64,000 nucleotides of DNA from Cellulomonas humilata (GTDB lineage Bacteria > Actinomycetota > Actinomycetes > Actinomycetales > Cellulomonadaceae), in contig NZ_JAUSVB010000007.1 of assembly GCF_030814415.1 (NCBI RefSeq), positions 1 through 64,000 on the forward strand. The letters run 5' to 3'. Position 1 is the first letter of the stretch; every line of letters begins with the position of its first letter. Position numbers and translations under genes: made by a program. The notes beneath the pieces were generated by a model that was not told the origin of the DNA, ran no database searches, and worked only from the letters and a program-made list of their open reading frames with translations. This document shows, piece by piece, positions 26,254 through 35,300 of this stretch.

Positions 26254-26354
26254 AGCGCCGACCCGGAGGTCGGCGCTGGTGAGGACAGGAGAGAAGAGGA
26301 AGAGGTGGCCGGCATGGTCTCCTCCGGGCGCATCGGCCCGGGAGTGACGCCGGC
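26254..26354 (-). promoter_or_regulatory. Candidate structured leader of the CNNM operon
   Basis: Two folded elements on the minus-strand leader. The first, 26308-26354, is closed by an 8-bp helix (GCCGGCGT with ATGCCGGC, one wobble) and has an inner CCCGGGC/GCCCGG stem. The second is a 10-bp perfect hairpin (26254-26263 with 26268-26277, AGCGCCGACC, 4-nt loop) only 23 nt before the start codon. It did not match the M-box or yybP-ykoY riboswitch cores I know. A cation-sensing leader is possible but unproven. Confidence 0.35.
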
Positions 26355-26465
26355 AGCGACTTGAGCTGCTCATGGTGGGCTCGATCATACGGGCGGCCAC
26401 GCGTCTTCACACGGCCCGACCATCAACAGAGAGTGATCCGTGCGTCGCTGTGCCACCCTGGCGAC

Positions 26466-27257
26466 ATGGCGAACGTGAGCGGTGGGCCGACGACGGCCGG
26501 CGGAGCTGCCGGCACGACGGTCCTGGTGGTGGAGGACGAACCGGCGATCGCGCAGGCGATCGTGCACCGGCTCTCGGCGGAGGGCTGGACGGTCGAGGCG
26601 GTCGGCGACGGGCTCGCCGGGGTCAGTGCGGCATCGCGGCTGCGACCGGACGTCGTGGTGCTCGACGTGATGCTCCCCGGCATCGACGGCCTCGAGGTGT
26701 GCCGACGGATCCAGGCCGAGCGTCCGGTCCCCGTGCTGATGCTCACCGCGCGGGACGACGAGACGGACATGCTGATCGGTCTCGGCGTCGGCGCCGACGA
26801 CTACATGACGAAGCCCTTCTCGATGCGCGAGCTGGTGGCGCGCACCAAGGCGCTGCTGCGTCGCACCGAGCGAGCCACGCGGGCCGCAGAGATGGCGTCC
26901 GCCGAGCAGCCCGACCCCCCGCTCGTCCTCGGCGACGTCACCGTCGACCGTGCTCAGCGGCGCGTCCTGCGCGGGGACACCGAGGTGCACCTGACCCCGA
27001 CGGAGTTCGACCTCCTGCTCGCCCTGGCGGCGACACCGCGCACGGTCCTGACCCGGGAGCGGCTGCTCGCGGAGGTGTGGGACTGGGTCGACGCCAGCGG
27101 CACCCGGACGGTCGACTCCCACATCAAGGCGCTGCGCCGCAAGCTCGGCCCGGACCTGATCCGCACGGTGCACGGCGTCGGGTACGCGTTCGAGCCGAGC
27201 GACGGCACCACCGGGGCCGACGGGCCCAGCGGGGCGAGCGTCCCCGAGGGCGCGTGA
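26466..27257 (+). CDS. OmpR-family response regulator
   Basis: 263 aa. Receiver domain (about 17-130) with acidic pocket EDE, phosphoacceptor Asp67 in VVLDVMLPG, Thr/Lys switch residues (MLTARD, MTKPF); winged-helix output domain (about 155-250: LTPTEFDLLLALA, TVDSHIKALRRKLG, IRTVHGVGYAFE). Both ends carry short Gly/Ala-rich extensions. The kinase gene overlaps its stop by 4 bp (GTGA). Targets are not evident from sequence. Confidence 0.95.
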   Translation: MANVSGGPTTAGGAAGTTVLVVEDEPAIAQAIVHRLSAEGWTVEAVGDGLAGVSAASRLRPDVVVLDVMLPGIDGLEVCRRIQAERPVPVLMLTARDDETDMLIGLGVGADDYMTKPFSMRELVARTKALLRRTERATRAAEMASAEQPDPPLVLGDVTVDRAQRRVLRGDTEVHLTPTEFDLLLALAATPRTVLTRERLLAEVWDWVDASGTRTVDSHIKALRRKLGPDLIRTVHGVGYAFEPSDGTTGADGPSGASVPEGA

Positions 27258-28330
27258 ACGCACCCCGGCACGTCCGCGGCGAGTTCGCCAAGTCGCGGCT
27301 CCCGGACATCCGGCCGCTGGACCGGCTGAGCTCGATCAAGATCAAGCTCGGCGTGCTCGTCGCGGCCACCGTGACCGCGGCCGCGTTCATCACCTGGCTG
27401 GGGCTCTACAACCACCTGGGTCCGTCGCGGACGCTGCCCATCGCGATCGTCGGGTCGCTGATCGTCACGCAGCTGCTGGCGCGGGGCATGACGTCGCCGC
27501 TCCGGGAGATGACCTACGCGGCACGACGGATGGCCGCCGGCGACTACAGCCGTCGCGTCCAGGCGACCAGCCTGGACGAGGTGGGCCAGCTGGCGGACGC
27601 GTTCAACATGATGGCCGACGACCTCGAGCAGGCCGACGTGTTCCGGCGCGAGCTCATCGCCAACGTCTCCCACGAGCTGCGGACGCCGGTGACCGCGCTG
27701 CAGGCCCAGCTCGAGAACATCGTCGACGGCGTCACGGAGGCGGACCCAGCGACCATGCAGGCGGCGCTGGCGCAGACCGAGCGCCTCGGCCGGCTGGTGA
27801 CCTACCTGCTGGACCTGTCGCGGCTGGAGGCGGGCGACGTCCCGCTCGAGATCCTCGACGTGCGGCTGCAGGACTTCCTGGAGGAGGCGGCCGAGGGCGC
27901 GATGCTCGTCGGTGCCGCCAAGCGGCTGACCTTCCCGGTCGTCGTCGAGCCGGCGGACCTCACCGTCCCCGCCGACCCGGACCGTCTGCACCAGGTCGTC
28001 GCGAATCTCCTCCACAACGCGGTGCGGCACTCCCCCGCCGACGACGAGGTGCGGCTCGAGGCGCGGCTGGTGGGTACCGAGGTGCGCATCGACGTGGTCG
28101 ACCACGGCCCGGGCATCTCCCTCGAGCAGCGCCCGCACGTGTTCGAGCGGTTCGTGCGCGGCAACAACCCGGCGGTCACCGGTCAGGTCTCGACGGGTGG
28201 CACCGGACTGGGTCTGGCGATCGTGCGGTGGGCGGTCGAGCTGCACGGCGGGCGGATCGAGGTCGCGGACACCGATGTCGGCTGCACGATGCGAGTGACC
28301 CTGCCCGCGGTCAGCCGGACCGCCGCCTGA
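27254..28330 (+). CDS. Sensor histidine kinase, partner of the preceding regulator
   Basis: 358 aa. Two transmembrane helices (about 32-53 and 60-76) with an extracellular loop of only a handful of residues, so the signal is probably sensed in the membrane or cytoplasm. HAMP (about 77-130), HisKA with His140 in ANVSHELRTP, and a HATPase with NLLHNAVRHS, DHGPGI and GGTGLGLAIV. GTG start overlaps the regulator stop. Confidence 0.95.
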   Translation: MNAPRHVRGEFAKSRLPDIRPLDRLSSIKIKLGVLVAATVTAAAFITWLGLYNHLGPSRTLPIAIVGSLIVTQLLARGMTSPLREMTYAARRMAAGDYSRRVQATSLDEVGQLADAFNMMADDLEQADVFRRELIANVSHELRTPVTALQAQLENIVDGVTEADPATMQAALAQTERLGRLVTYLLDLSRLEAGDVPLEILDVRLQDFLEEAAEGAMLVGAAKRLTFPVVVEPADLTVPADPDRLHQVVANLLHNAVRHSPADDEVRLEARLVGTEVRIDVVDHGPGISLEQRPHVFERFVRGNNPAVTGQVSTGGTGLGLAIVRWAVELHGGRIEVADTDVGCTMRVTLPAVSRTAA

Positions 28331-28334
28331 CCTT

Positions 28335-28363
28335 GTGTTCTAGTCCCGCTAGAACACTAGGCT
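28335..28363 (+). promoter_or_regulatory. GntR-like palindromic operator abutting a -10 box
   Basis: A perfect 9-bp inverted repeat, GTGTTCTAG (28335-28343) and CTAGAACAC (28349-28357), spaced by 5 bp, directly adjoins TAGGCT (28358-28363), which lies 8 nt before the ABC ATPase ATG. A bound dimer would cover the -35 to -10 region and block transcription. The CTAG-centred arms resemble GntR/YtrA-type sites, but no such regulator gene is nearby. Confidence 0.65.
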
Positions 28364-28371
28364 CTGGGGGC

Positions 28372-29292
28372 ATGACCTCCGACGGCACGATCCTCGTCGA
28401 GCACCTCTCCAAGTCCTTCGGCCCGGTCCGTGCGGTGGACGACCTCTCCTTCCAGGTCGCCCCCGGCCGCGTCACGGGCTTCCTCGGACCGAACGGGGCC
28501 GGCAAGACCACGACGCTGCGGATGCTGCTCGGGCTCGTACGGCCGACGACGGGCACCGCGACCATCGGCGGGCAGACCTACGCCCAGATCCGCCGGCCGC
28601 TGCGCACGGTCGGGGCAGCGCTCGAGGCGGCCAGCTTCCACCCCGGCCGCACCGCGCTCGACCACCTGCGGCTCTACACCCCGCAGATCGGCGTCCCCGA
28701 CGCGCGCGCCGGGCAGGTGCTCGAGCTCGTCGGCCTGTCCGCCGCGGCCGACCGTCGCGTCGGCGGCTTCTCGCTCGGCATGCGCCAGCGCCTCGCCCTG
28801 GCGACGACCCTGCTGGGCGACCCCCGGGTCCTCCTGCTCGACGAGCCCGCCAACGGCCTCGACCCGGAGGGCATCCGCTGGCTGCGCGGCTTCCTGCGCA
28901 TGCTCGCCGGCGAGGGACGCACCGTGCTGGTGTCCAGCCACGTCCTGTCGGAGGTCGAGCAGACGGTCGACGACGTCGTCATCATCGCCCGCGGCCGGCT
29001 CGCGCACGCCTCGTCGCTGCCCGACCTCGCCCGCATGGCCCGCGTCCAGGTCCGGGCGGTCTCGCCCGACGCGGCCGGGCTCGCCGCCCTCGTCGAACGC
29101 TCGGCGTGGACCCGCACCGACGCGGGTGACCCGCGGGTCGCCGACCTCTGGGACGTCGACGCCGCCGCGGTCGGTGCCGCCGCGTTCGCCGCGGGCGTCG
29201 AGCTGCACGAGCTGACCAGCCGGGACCCGGGCCTCGAAGGGCTGTTCCTCCAGCTGGTCGGCGCTGTCGAGACCGCCGAGGTGGCTGCCTGA
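28372..29292 (+). CDS. ABC transporter ATP-binding protein (DrrA/CcmA-like)
   Basis: 306 aa. One nucleotide-binding domain: Walker A GPNGAGKTT, signature FSLGMRQRLALATTLL, Walker B VLLLDEPANGLDPEG, H-loop SSHVLSEVEQ, followed by the C-terminal extension typical of two-component exporters of the ABC-2 type. Works with the permease encoded 1 bp overlapping downstream. Leaderless ATG behind a palindromic operator, so probably repressed until a ligand appears. Substrate unknown. Confidence 0.92.
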   Translation: MTSDGTILVEHLSKSFGPVRAVDDLSFQVAPGRVTGFLGPNGAGKTTTLRMLLGLVRPTTGTATIGGQTYAQIRRPLRTVGAALEAASFHPGRTALDHLRLYTPQIGVPDARAGQVLELVGLSAAADRRVGGFSLGMRQRLALATTLLGDPRVLLLDEPANGLDPEGIRWLRGFLRMLAGEGRTVLVSSHVLSEVEQTVDDVVIIARGRLAHASSLPDLARMARVQVRAVSPDAAGLAALVERSAWTRTDAGDPRVADLWDVDAAAVGAAAFAAGVELHELTSRDPGLEGLFLQLVGAVETAEVAA

Positions 29293-30113
29293 TGCGCGCC
29301 GCCCTGGTCACCGAGTACCGCAAGCTCGTCACCACCCGGCTGTGGTGGATCCTCCTGCTCTGCATGGTCGTCTACATGGGGTTCCTGTCCGCCGTCCTCG
29401 GCTGGGGCATCTCACAGGGTGGCGGGATGGCCACCACCGGTCCCGACGGCGGAGGGCAGGACGACCTCGCGCTGGCGCCGGACGCCGTGGTGCGGGCCGT
29501 CTACACGGTCGCCGTGACGTTCGGCTACGTCTTCCCGCTGCTGGTCGGCGCGCTCGCGGTCGCCTCGGAGTTCCGGCACCAGACCATCACCCCGACTCTG
29601 CTCGCCGAGCCGCGCCGGACGGTCCTCGTGTCCGCCAAGGTCCTCTCCGCGGGCGTCCTGGGCCTGGTGTACGGCGTGGTCGGCACGCTCGCCGCCGTCG
29701 GGGCGGGCGCGGCGGTGCTGACGCTGCTGGGCCAGCCGACCTTCCTCGACCAGGCATCGACGTGGCGGACCGTCGCGCTGTCCGCGCTCGCGCTCGGTCT
29801 GTGGGCGATCGTCGGCGTCGGCTTCGGCTCCGTGCTGACCAACCAGGTCGCGGTGATCGTGGTGGTCCTCGCGTTCACGCAGTTCGTCGAGCCGGTCCTG
29901 CGGTTCGTGCTGGCACTGACCAGCTGGGGACCCGACGTCGCCGCCTACCTGCCGGGCGCCGCCGGGGAGGCCGTCTCGGGCGGCAGCTTCTACTCCGAGA
30001 CCGGCGTGGGGTCGCTGCTCGAGTGGTGGCAGGGCGCCCTGGTGCTGCTCGCGTACGGGGTCGGACTGGCGGCGATCGGCCGCGTGACCACCTTCCGCCG
30101 CGACATCACCTGA
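29292..30113 (+). CDS. ABC-2 type transporter permease
   Basis: 273 aa with six hydrophobic helices (about 18-38, 70-90, 110-140, 155-175, 180-205, 235-258) and an N-terminal RAALVTEYRKLVTTRLWW segment common in ABC-2 permeases, including SEFRHQTITPTLLAEP after helix 2. ATG shares one base with the ATPase stop (TGATG). Export substrate not predictable. Confidence 0.9.
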   Translation: MRAALVTEYRKLVTTRLWWILLLCMVVYMGFLSAVLGWGISQGGGMATTGPDGGGQDDLALAPDAVVRAVYTVAVTFGYVFPLLVGALAVASEFRHQTITPTLLAEPRRTVLVSAKVLSAGVLGLVYGVVGTLAAVGAGAAVLTLLGQPTFLDQASTWRTVALSALALGLWAIVGVGFGSVLTNQVAVIVVVLAFTQFVEPVLRFVLALTSWGPDVAAYLPGAAGEAVSGGSFYSETGVGSLLEWWQGALVLLAYGVGLAAIGRVTTFRRDIT

Positions 30114-30392
30114 GCTGCGCGGGGCGCCCACCGGCCCGCAGCTGGACGCGCGTGCACAACCATGACCTCGAAGGGGTGCCGACAACCTCGTCTTGAGCGG
30201 CGGCGAACTGGCACGTTGCCCCGTGTTGACCCGCGTGTGCCGACCAGGTGAAGACCGTTGCGGATCCGTCCCGAACCACCGTCCTGAGGCGGGGCGGAGC
30301 GCCTGCAGGCCGTAGTGTTGTCATCAACAGAAGTAGCAGTCGGACTAGCAGAGGCGCGGTCACGAACCGCAGCGGAAGTGGGCGATCCCAGC

Positions 30393-33300
30393 GTGACCCA
30401 GATGGCGGATCCTGACTCGACGCGTGCCGTTTTCGGTGCCAACGAGTGGCTCGTGGACGAGCTGTTCGAGCAGTATCAGAAGGACAAGAACTCGGTCGAC
30501 CCGGCGTGGTGGGACTTCTTCGAGGGCTACAAGCCCGACGAGGCCTCCACCAACGGCTCGACCACGGCGACCACCCCCGTCGCGGCACCCTCGAACGGCG
30601 TCCCGAGGCCCGCCACCGCACCCCGCGGCGCGCACGCGGCCCCGGCTCCGCCGGCTGCTCCTCCGGCCGCTCCCGCTGCGATCGCGCCCGCCAAGGCCGC
30701 GGCGACGTTCGTGGAGCCGCCCCCGGTGACGTCCCCGATCGCGACCGCCCAGCCGGCGACCGCCCCGTACGCCCAAGTCGCCCAGGTCGCCCAGCAGCCC
30801 TCCGCCGCCGACGAGGCCGAGTCCGCGGACGACGTGCAGAAGCTGCGCGGGCCGGCCGCCCGCGTCGTGACGAACATGGAGGCCTCCCTCGAGGTCCCGA
30901 CGGCCACCTCGGTGCGCGCGATCGCCGCGAAGCTGATGGTCGACAACCGCATCGTCATCAACAACCACCTCGCCCGTGGCCGCGGCGGCAAGATCTCGTT
31001 CACGCACCTCATCGGCTACGCGATGGTCGAGGCGCTGGCCGAGATGCCGGCGATGAACACCTCGTACACGGTGGCCGACGACAAGCCGAGCGTCCTGACG
31101 CCCGCGCACGTCAACGTCGGCATCGCGATCGACCTGGCCAAGCCGGACGGCACCCGGCAGCTGCTCGTCCCGTCGATCAAGAAGTGCGAGACGCTCGACT
31201 TCGCCGGCTTCTGGTCCGCGTACGAGGACGTGGTGCGCCGCGCCCGCGGCAACAAGCTCACGGTCGAGGACTTCGCGGGGACCACGATCTCGCTGACCAA
31301 CCCCGGCACCATCGGCACGGTCCACTCGGTCCCGCGCCTCATGCAGGGGCAGGGCACGATCATCGGTGTCGGCGCCATGGACTACCCCGCAGAGTTCGCG
31401 GGGACGTCCGAGGACGCGCTGAACAAGATGGGCGTCTCCAAGGTGCTGACGCTCACCTCGACGTACGACCACCGGATCATCCAGGGCGCCCAGTCCGGCG
31501 ACTTCCTGCGGATCATCGGCCGCAAGCTGCTGGGTGAGGACGGCTTCTACGACCGCGTCTTCGCGTCGCTGCGCGTGCCGTACGAGCCGGTCCGCTGGGT
31601 GCGCGAGACCGCCGACGCCGACGCCGACGCCATCAAGCCGGCGCGGATCGCGGAGCTCATCCACTCCTACCGGTCGCGCGGCCACCTCATGGCCGACACG
31701 GACCCGCTGGCCTACCGCCAGCGCAAGCACCCCGACCTGGACGTGCAGACGCACGGCCTGACCCTGTGGGACCTCGATCGGACGTTCCCGGTGGGCGGCT
31801 TCGGCGGCAAGCCCCGCGCCAAGCTCCGCGAGGTGCTCGGCCTGCTGCGCGACTCGTACTGCCGCACGGTGGGCAGCGAGTACATGCACCTGCAGGACCC
31901 GCGGCAGCGGCGCTGGCTCCAGGAGCGCCTCGAGTCCGGGTACGCCCGCACGCCGCGCGAGGACCAGCTGCGCATCCTGCGCCGGCTCAATGCGGCGGAG
32001 GCCTTCGAGACCTTCCTGCAGACCAAGTACGTCGGCCAGAAGCGGTTCTCGCTCGAGGGTGGCGAGTCGGTCATCGCCCTGCTCGACGCGATCCTGTCCA
32101 AGGCGGCGAACAGTGGCCTGGACGAGGTCGGCATCGGCATGGCCCACCGTGGCCGGCTGAACATCCTGGCGAACATCGCCGGGAAGTCCTACGCGCAGAT
32201 CTTCAGCGAGTTCGAGGGCAACCAGGACCCCAAGTCGGTCCAGGGCTCGGGCGACGTGAAGTACCACCTGGGCACCGAGGGCACGTTCACGGCGGAGTCC
32301 GGCGCGACGACCGCGGTGTACCTGGCCGCCAACCCGTCGCACCTCGAAGCGGTGGACCCGGTGCTCGAGGGCATCGTGCGCGCCAAGCAGGACCGCATCG
32401 ACCTCGGCGGCGACGGGTTCTCCGTGCTGCCGATCCTCATCCACGGTGACGCGGCGTTCGCGGGGCAGGGCGTCGTGTTCGAGACGCTCAACCTGGCGCA
32501 GCTGCGCGGGTACCGCACCGGCGGCACCATCCACGTCATCATCAACAACCAGGTCGGCTTCACCACGGGCCCGTCCTCGTCCCGCTCGTCGCAGTACGCG
32601 ACGGACGTGGCCAAGGGCCTCCAGGTGCCGATCTTCCACGTCAACGGGGACGACCCCGAGGCGTGCGTGCGGGTGGCTGAGCTGGCGTTCGAGTACCGCG
32701 AGCAGTTCGACCGCGACGTCATCATCGACATGGTCTGCTACCGCCGCCGTGGTCACAACGAGGGCGACGACCCGTCGATGACGCAGCCGCTCATGTACAA
32801 CCTCATCGAGGCGAAGCGCTCGGTGCGCAAGCTCTACACCGAGACCCTGGTGGCGCGCGGCGACCTGACGATCTCCGACGCCGAGCAGGCGCTGCAGGAC
32901 TACCAGCAGCAGCTCGAGCGGGTGTTCACGGAGACGCGCGAGGACGGCTACGCGCCGACCCCGCCGGAGGCCGAAGCCGTCAAGGGCCTGGAGCGCCCCG
33001 AGTCGCAGCTCGAGGACGCGGGCGTCATGGTCGGCTGGAAGACAGCCGTCGACGCCGGCACCCTGCAGCGCATCGGCCGCGCGCACGTGCGCCCGCCGGA
33101 AGGCTTCACGGTCCACCCGAAGCTGGCGCAGCTGCTGGCCAAGCGCGAGGCGATGTCCCGCGAGGGCGGCATCGACTGGGGCTACGGCGAGCTGCTGGCG
33201 TTCGGGTCGCTGCTGGTCGAGGGCACCCCGGTGCGCCTCGCCGGGCAGGACTCGCGTCGCGGCACCTTCGTGCAGCGGCACGCGGTCATGCACGACCGCG

Positions 33301-34193
33301 ACACCGGCGCCGAGTGGACGCCCCTGCTCTACCTGTCGGCCGACCAGGCGAAGTTCTGGGTCTACGACTCGTCGCTGTCGGAGTACGCGGCCCTCGGGTT
33401 CGAGTACGGGTACTCGGTCGAGCGCCCGGACGCCCTGGTGCTCTGGGAGGCGCAGTTCGGCGACTTCGTCAACGGCGCCCAGACGATCATCGACGAGTTC
33501 ATCTCGTCGGCCGAGCAGAAGTGGGCGCAGCGCTCGTCGGTCGTCCTCCTGCTCCCGCACGGGTACGAGGGCCAGGGCCCGGACCACTCGTCGGCACGCA
33601 TCGAGCGGTTCCTGCAGCTCGCGGCCGAGGACAACATGACGATCGCACAGCCGTCGACGCCCGCGTCGCACTTCCACCTGCTGCGCCGTCAGGCCTACGA
33701 CCGCCCGCGTCGCCCGCTCGTCGTGTTCACGCCCAAGTCGATGCTGCGCCTGAAGTCGGCGTCGTCCGGCGTCGAGGACTTCACGTCGGGCACGTTCCGC
33801 ACGGTCATCGGCGACGACCTCGCCGCCGCCAAGGCCGGGCAGGTCACCCGTGTGCTGCTCTGCTCGGGCAAGGTCTACTGGGACCTGCTCGCGCACCGCG
33901 TGAAGACGGGCGACGAGCACACGGCGATCGTGCGGCTGGAGCAGCTCTACCCGCTCGACACGGAGGCGGCCCGCGCCGCGGTAGCGCCGTTCGACGGTGC
34001 CGAGCTGGTGTGGGTGCAGGACGAGCCGCGCAACCAGGGCCCGTGGACGTTCCTGTCCATGCACCTGCCGCAGCTGCTCAACCGCACGCTCCGGGTGGTC
34101 TCCCGCAAGGAGTCGGCGTCGCCGGCCGCGGGGTCGGCCAAGAAGCACCAGGCCCAGCAGGCGAACCTCGTCGAGACCGCGTTCGCGCGCTGA
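30393..34193 (+). CDS. kgd: Multifunctional 2-oxoglutarate dehydrogenase E1 / 2-oxoglutarate decarboxylase
   Basis: 1266 aa from GTG 30393; ATG 30402 and GTG 30315 are alternatives, and none has a strong ribosome site. N-terminal ANEWLVDELFEQYQ segment, Ala/Pro-rich linker, an E2-type succinyltransferase domain (about 85-370, ending DHRIIQGAQSGDFLR, no lipoyl domain), then the thiamine-diphosphate E1 domains (about 400-1250) with IGMAHRGRLN, HGDAAFAGQG and PHGYEGQGPDHSSAR. This E2-E1 fusion is the actinobacterial Kgd/SucA form, which works with a separate lipoylated E2 and Lpd in the TCA cycle. In M. tuberculosis and Corynebacterium it is inhibited by a FHA protein (GarA/OdhI), not encoded here. 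A -10 like TAGTGT is at 30313-30318. Confidence 0.95.
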   Translation: MTQMADPDSTRAVFGANEWLVDELFEQYQKDKNSVDPAWWDFFEGYKPDEASTNGSTTATTPVAAPSNGVPRPATAPRGAHAAPAPPAAPPAAPAAIAPAKAAATFVEPPPVTSPIATAQPATAPYAQVAQVAQQPSAADEAESADDVQKLRGPAARVVTNMEASLEVPTATSVRAIAAKLMVDNRIVINNHLARGRGGKISFTHLIGYAMVEALAEMPAMNTSYTVADDKPSVLTPAHVNVGIAIDLAKPDGTRQLLVPSIKKCETLDFAGFWSAYEDVVRRARGNKLTVEDFAGTTISLTNPGTIGTVHSVPRLMQGQGTIIGVGAMDYPAEFAGTSEDALNKMGVSKVLTLTSTYDHRIIQGAQSGDFLRIIGRKLLGEDGFYDRVFASLRVPYEPVRWVRETADADADAIKPARIAELIHSYRSRGHLMADTDPLAYRQRKHPDLDVQTHGLTLWDLDRTFPVGGFGGKPRAKLREVLGLLRDSYCRTVGSEYMHLQDPRQRRWLQERLESGYARTPREDQLRILRRLNAAEAFETFLQTKYVGQKRFSLEGGESVIALLDAILSKAANSGLDEVGIGMAHRGRLNILANIAGKSYAQIFSEFEGNQDPKSVQGSGDVKYHLGTEGTFTAESGATTAVYLAANPSHLEAVDPVLEGIVRAKQDRIDLGGDGFSVLPILIHGDAAFAGQGVVFETLNLAQLRGYRTGGTIHVIINNQVGFTTGPSSSRSSQYATDVAKGLQVPIFHVNGDDPEACVRVAELAFEYREQFDRDVIIDMVCYRRRGHNEGDDPSMTQPLMYNLIEAKRSVRKLYTETLVARGDLTISDAEQALQDYQQQLERVFTETREDGYAPTPPEAEAVKGLERPESQLEDAGVMVGWKTAVDAGTLQRIGRAHVRPPEGFTVHPKLAQLLAKREAMSREGGIDWGYGELLAFGSLLVEGTPVRLAGQDSRRGTFVQRHAVMHDRDTGAEWTPLLYLSADQAKFWVYDSSLSEYAALGFEYGYSVERPDALVLWEAQFGDFVNGAQTIIDEFISSAEQKWAQRSSVVLLLPHGYEGQGPDHSSARIERFLQLAAEDNMTIAQPSTPASHFHLLRRQAYDRPRRPLVVFTPKSMLRLKSASSGVEDFTSGTFRTVIGDDLAAAKAGQVTRVLLCSGKVYWDLLAHRVKTGDEHTAIVRLEQLYPLDTEAARAAVAPFDGAELVWVQDEPRNQGPWTFLSMHLPQLLNRTLRVVSRKESASPAAGSAKKHQAQQANLVETAFAR

Positions 34194-34204
34194 CGACACG
34201 CTGA

Positions 34205-34242
34205 CCGAGAGCCGCATCCCCAACGGGGGATGCGGCTCTCGG
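34205..34242. terminator. Strong bidirectional terminator hairpin
   Basis: A perfect 17-bp stem (34205-34221 with 34226-34242, CCGAGAGCCGCATCCCC and complement) with AACG loop, 11 bp after the kgd stop and just before the convergent regulator gene's stop. Confidence 0.85.
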
Positions 34243-34246
34243 CGCG

Positions 34247-35206
34247 TCAGGAGACGGGTGCGGGCGCGAAGGTCCTGCGGTAGGCCTGCGGGCTGGTGCC
34301 GAGCGTCCGCGCGAAGTGGTGCCGCAGGACCGCAGCGGTACCGAAGCCGCACAGCCGCGCGATCTCCTCGATGCTCGCATCGGAGCGCTCGAGCATCTCC
34401 TGGGCGCGGACCACGCGCTGCCGGGTGACCCAGGCGGCCGGCGTGGTCCCGGTCTCGGCGCGGAACCGGCGGGCGAACGTCCGCTCCGACACGAACGCGC
34501 GGGCCGCGAGGTCGGGCACGCTCAGCTCCTCCTCGAGGTTCTCGACCATCCAGGCCAGCAGCGGGGCCAGGGTGTCGGCGTCGCACGGCAGCGGCGTGTC
34601 GACGTACTGCGCCTGGCCGCCGTCGCGGTGCGGCGGCACGACCATCCGGCGGGCGATCGCCGACGCGGTGGCGGCCCCGAGCTCGCGGCGCACGAGGTGC
34701 AGGCACGCGTCGATGCCGGCCGCGGTGCCCGCGCTGGTGATCACCCGGTCGTCGTCGACGTAGAGCACGGCCGGGTTCACGCGGGCCTGCGGGAACGTCC
34801 GGCTCAGCTCGTCGGTGTACATCCAGTGCGTGGTGCACTGGCGGCCGTCGAGCAGGCCGGCCTGCCCGAGTGCGAACGAGCCGCTGCAGATGCTCAGCAC
34901 CCACGCCCCGCGCGCGTGCGCGTCCCGCAGGGCGTCGAGCACGACCTCGGGCACCGGCCCCGAGCTGCCGTACGCGGGGACGATGACCAGGTCGACGTCG
35001 CGCGTGGCCTCCAGGCCGTGCTCGACGACGATCGAGAAGTAGCCGGCGTCCTTGGTCTTCACGATCCCGGGCTCGATGCCGCAGATCGTGAAGTCGAACG
35101 CGGGTCCGCCCGTGTCACGACGGTCGATGCCGAAGACCTCGCACGCGACCCCCAGCTCGAAGGGCGCGACGTTCGGCAGGACGATGACGGCGACGGATCG
35201 GAGCAT
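34247..35206 (-). CDS. GlxA-type AraC-family regulator (DJ-1/PfpI + AraC)
   Basis: 319 aa. N-terminal DJ-1/PfpI-like domain (about 1-190) with VLPNVAPFELGVACEVFG and the nucleophile-elbow region SICSGSFALGQAGLL, then two AraC helix-turn-helix motifs (about 215-315: VPDLAARAFVSERTFARRF and IEEIARLCGFGTAAVLRHHF). Proteins of this build control small-metabolite or amine catabolism genes; the ligand is unknown. ATG at 35206. Convergent with kgd and divergent from the small membrane protein at 35301, its likeliest target. Confidence 0.92.
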   Translation of the reverse strand: MLRSVAVIVLPNVAPFELGVACEVFGIDRRDTGGPAFDFTICGIEPGIVKTKDAGYFSIVVEHGLEATRDVDLVIVPAYGSSGPVPEVVLDALRDAHARGAWVLSICSGSFALGQAGLLDGRQCTTHWMYTDELSRTFPQARVNPAVLYVDDDRVITSAGTAAGIDACLHLVRRELGAATASAIARRMVVPPHRDGGQAQYVDTPLPCDADTLAPLLAWMVENLEEELSVPDLAARAFVSERTFARRFRAETGTTPAAWVTRQRVVRAQEMLERSDASIEEIARLCGFGTAAVLRHHFARTLGTSPQAYRRTFAPAPVS

Positions 35207-35229
35207 GCTGCCAGCATCCGACGTCGCCT

Positions 35230-35300
35230 GGCAGAATGTCAACGGTCATCGTCAGTTCTGCCACTCGTGGCGCGTTATCGTCGGGCGCAGACTTTCTGCC
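35230..35300. promoter_or_regulatory. Three copies of TTCTGCC in the divergent promoter region
   Basis: GGCAGAA (35230-35236, inverted) and TTCTGCC (35256-35262) form an inverted repeat with a 19-bp gap; a third TTCTGCC (35294-35300) ends at the ATG of the small membrane protein. The arrangement suits an AraC-type regulator acting on its own and the divergent promoter. Confidence 0.45.

Noticed and set aside
26231..26465. M-box or yybP-ykoY riboswitch upstream of the CNNM operon
   Set aside because: The conserved cores of both classes as I know them are absent; only generic hairpins are present, so it was listed as an unclassified candidate leader.
30360..34904. A 1514-codon open frame on the minus strand opposite kgd
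   Set aside because: It is His/Arg/Val-rich low-information sequence caused by high-GC third positions of kgd, with no domain motifs. The kgd frame has clear E1/E2 motifs throughout.
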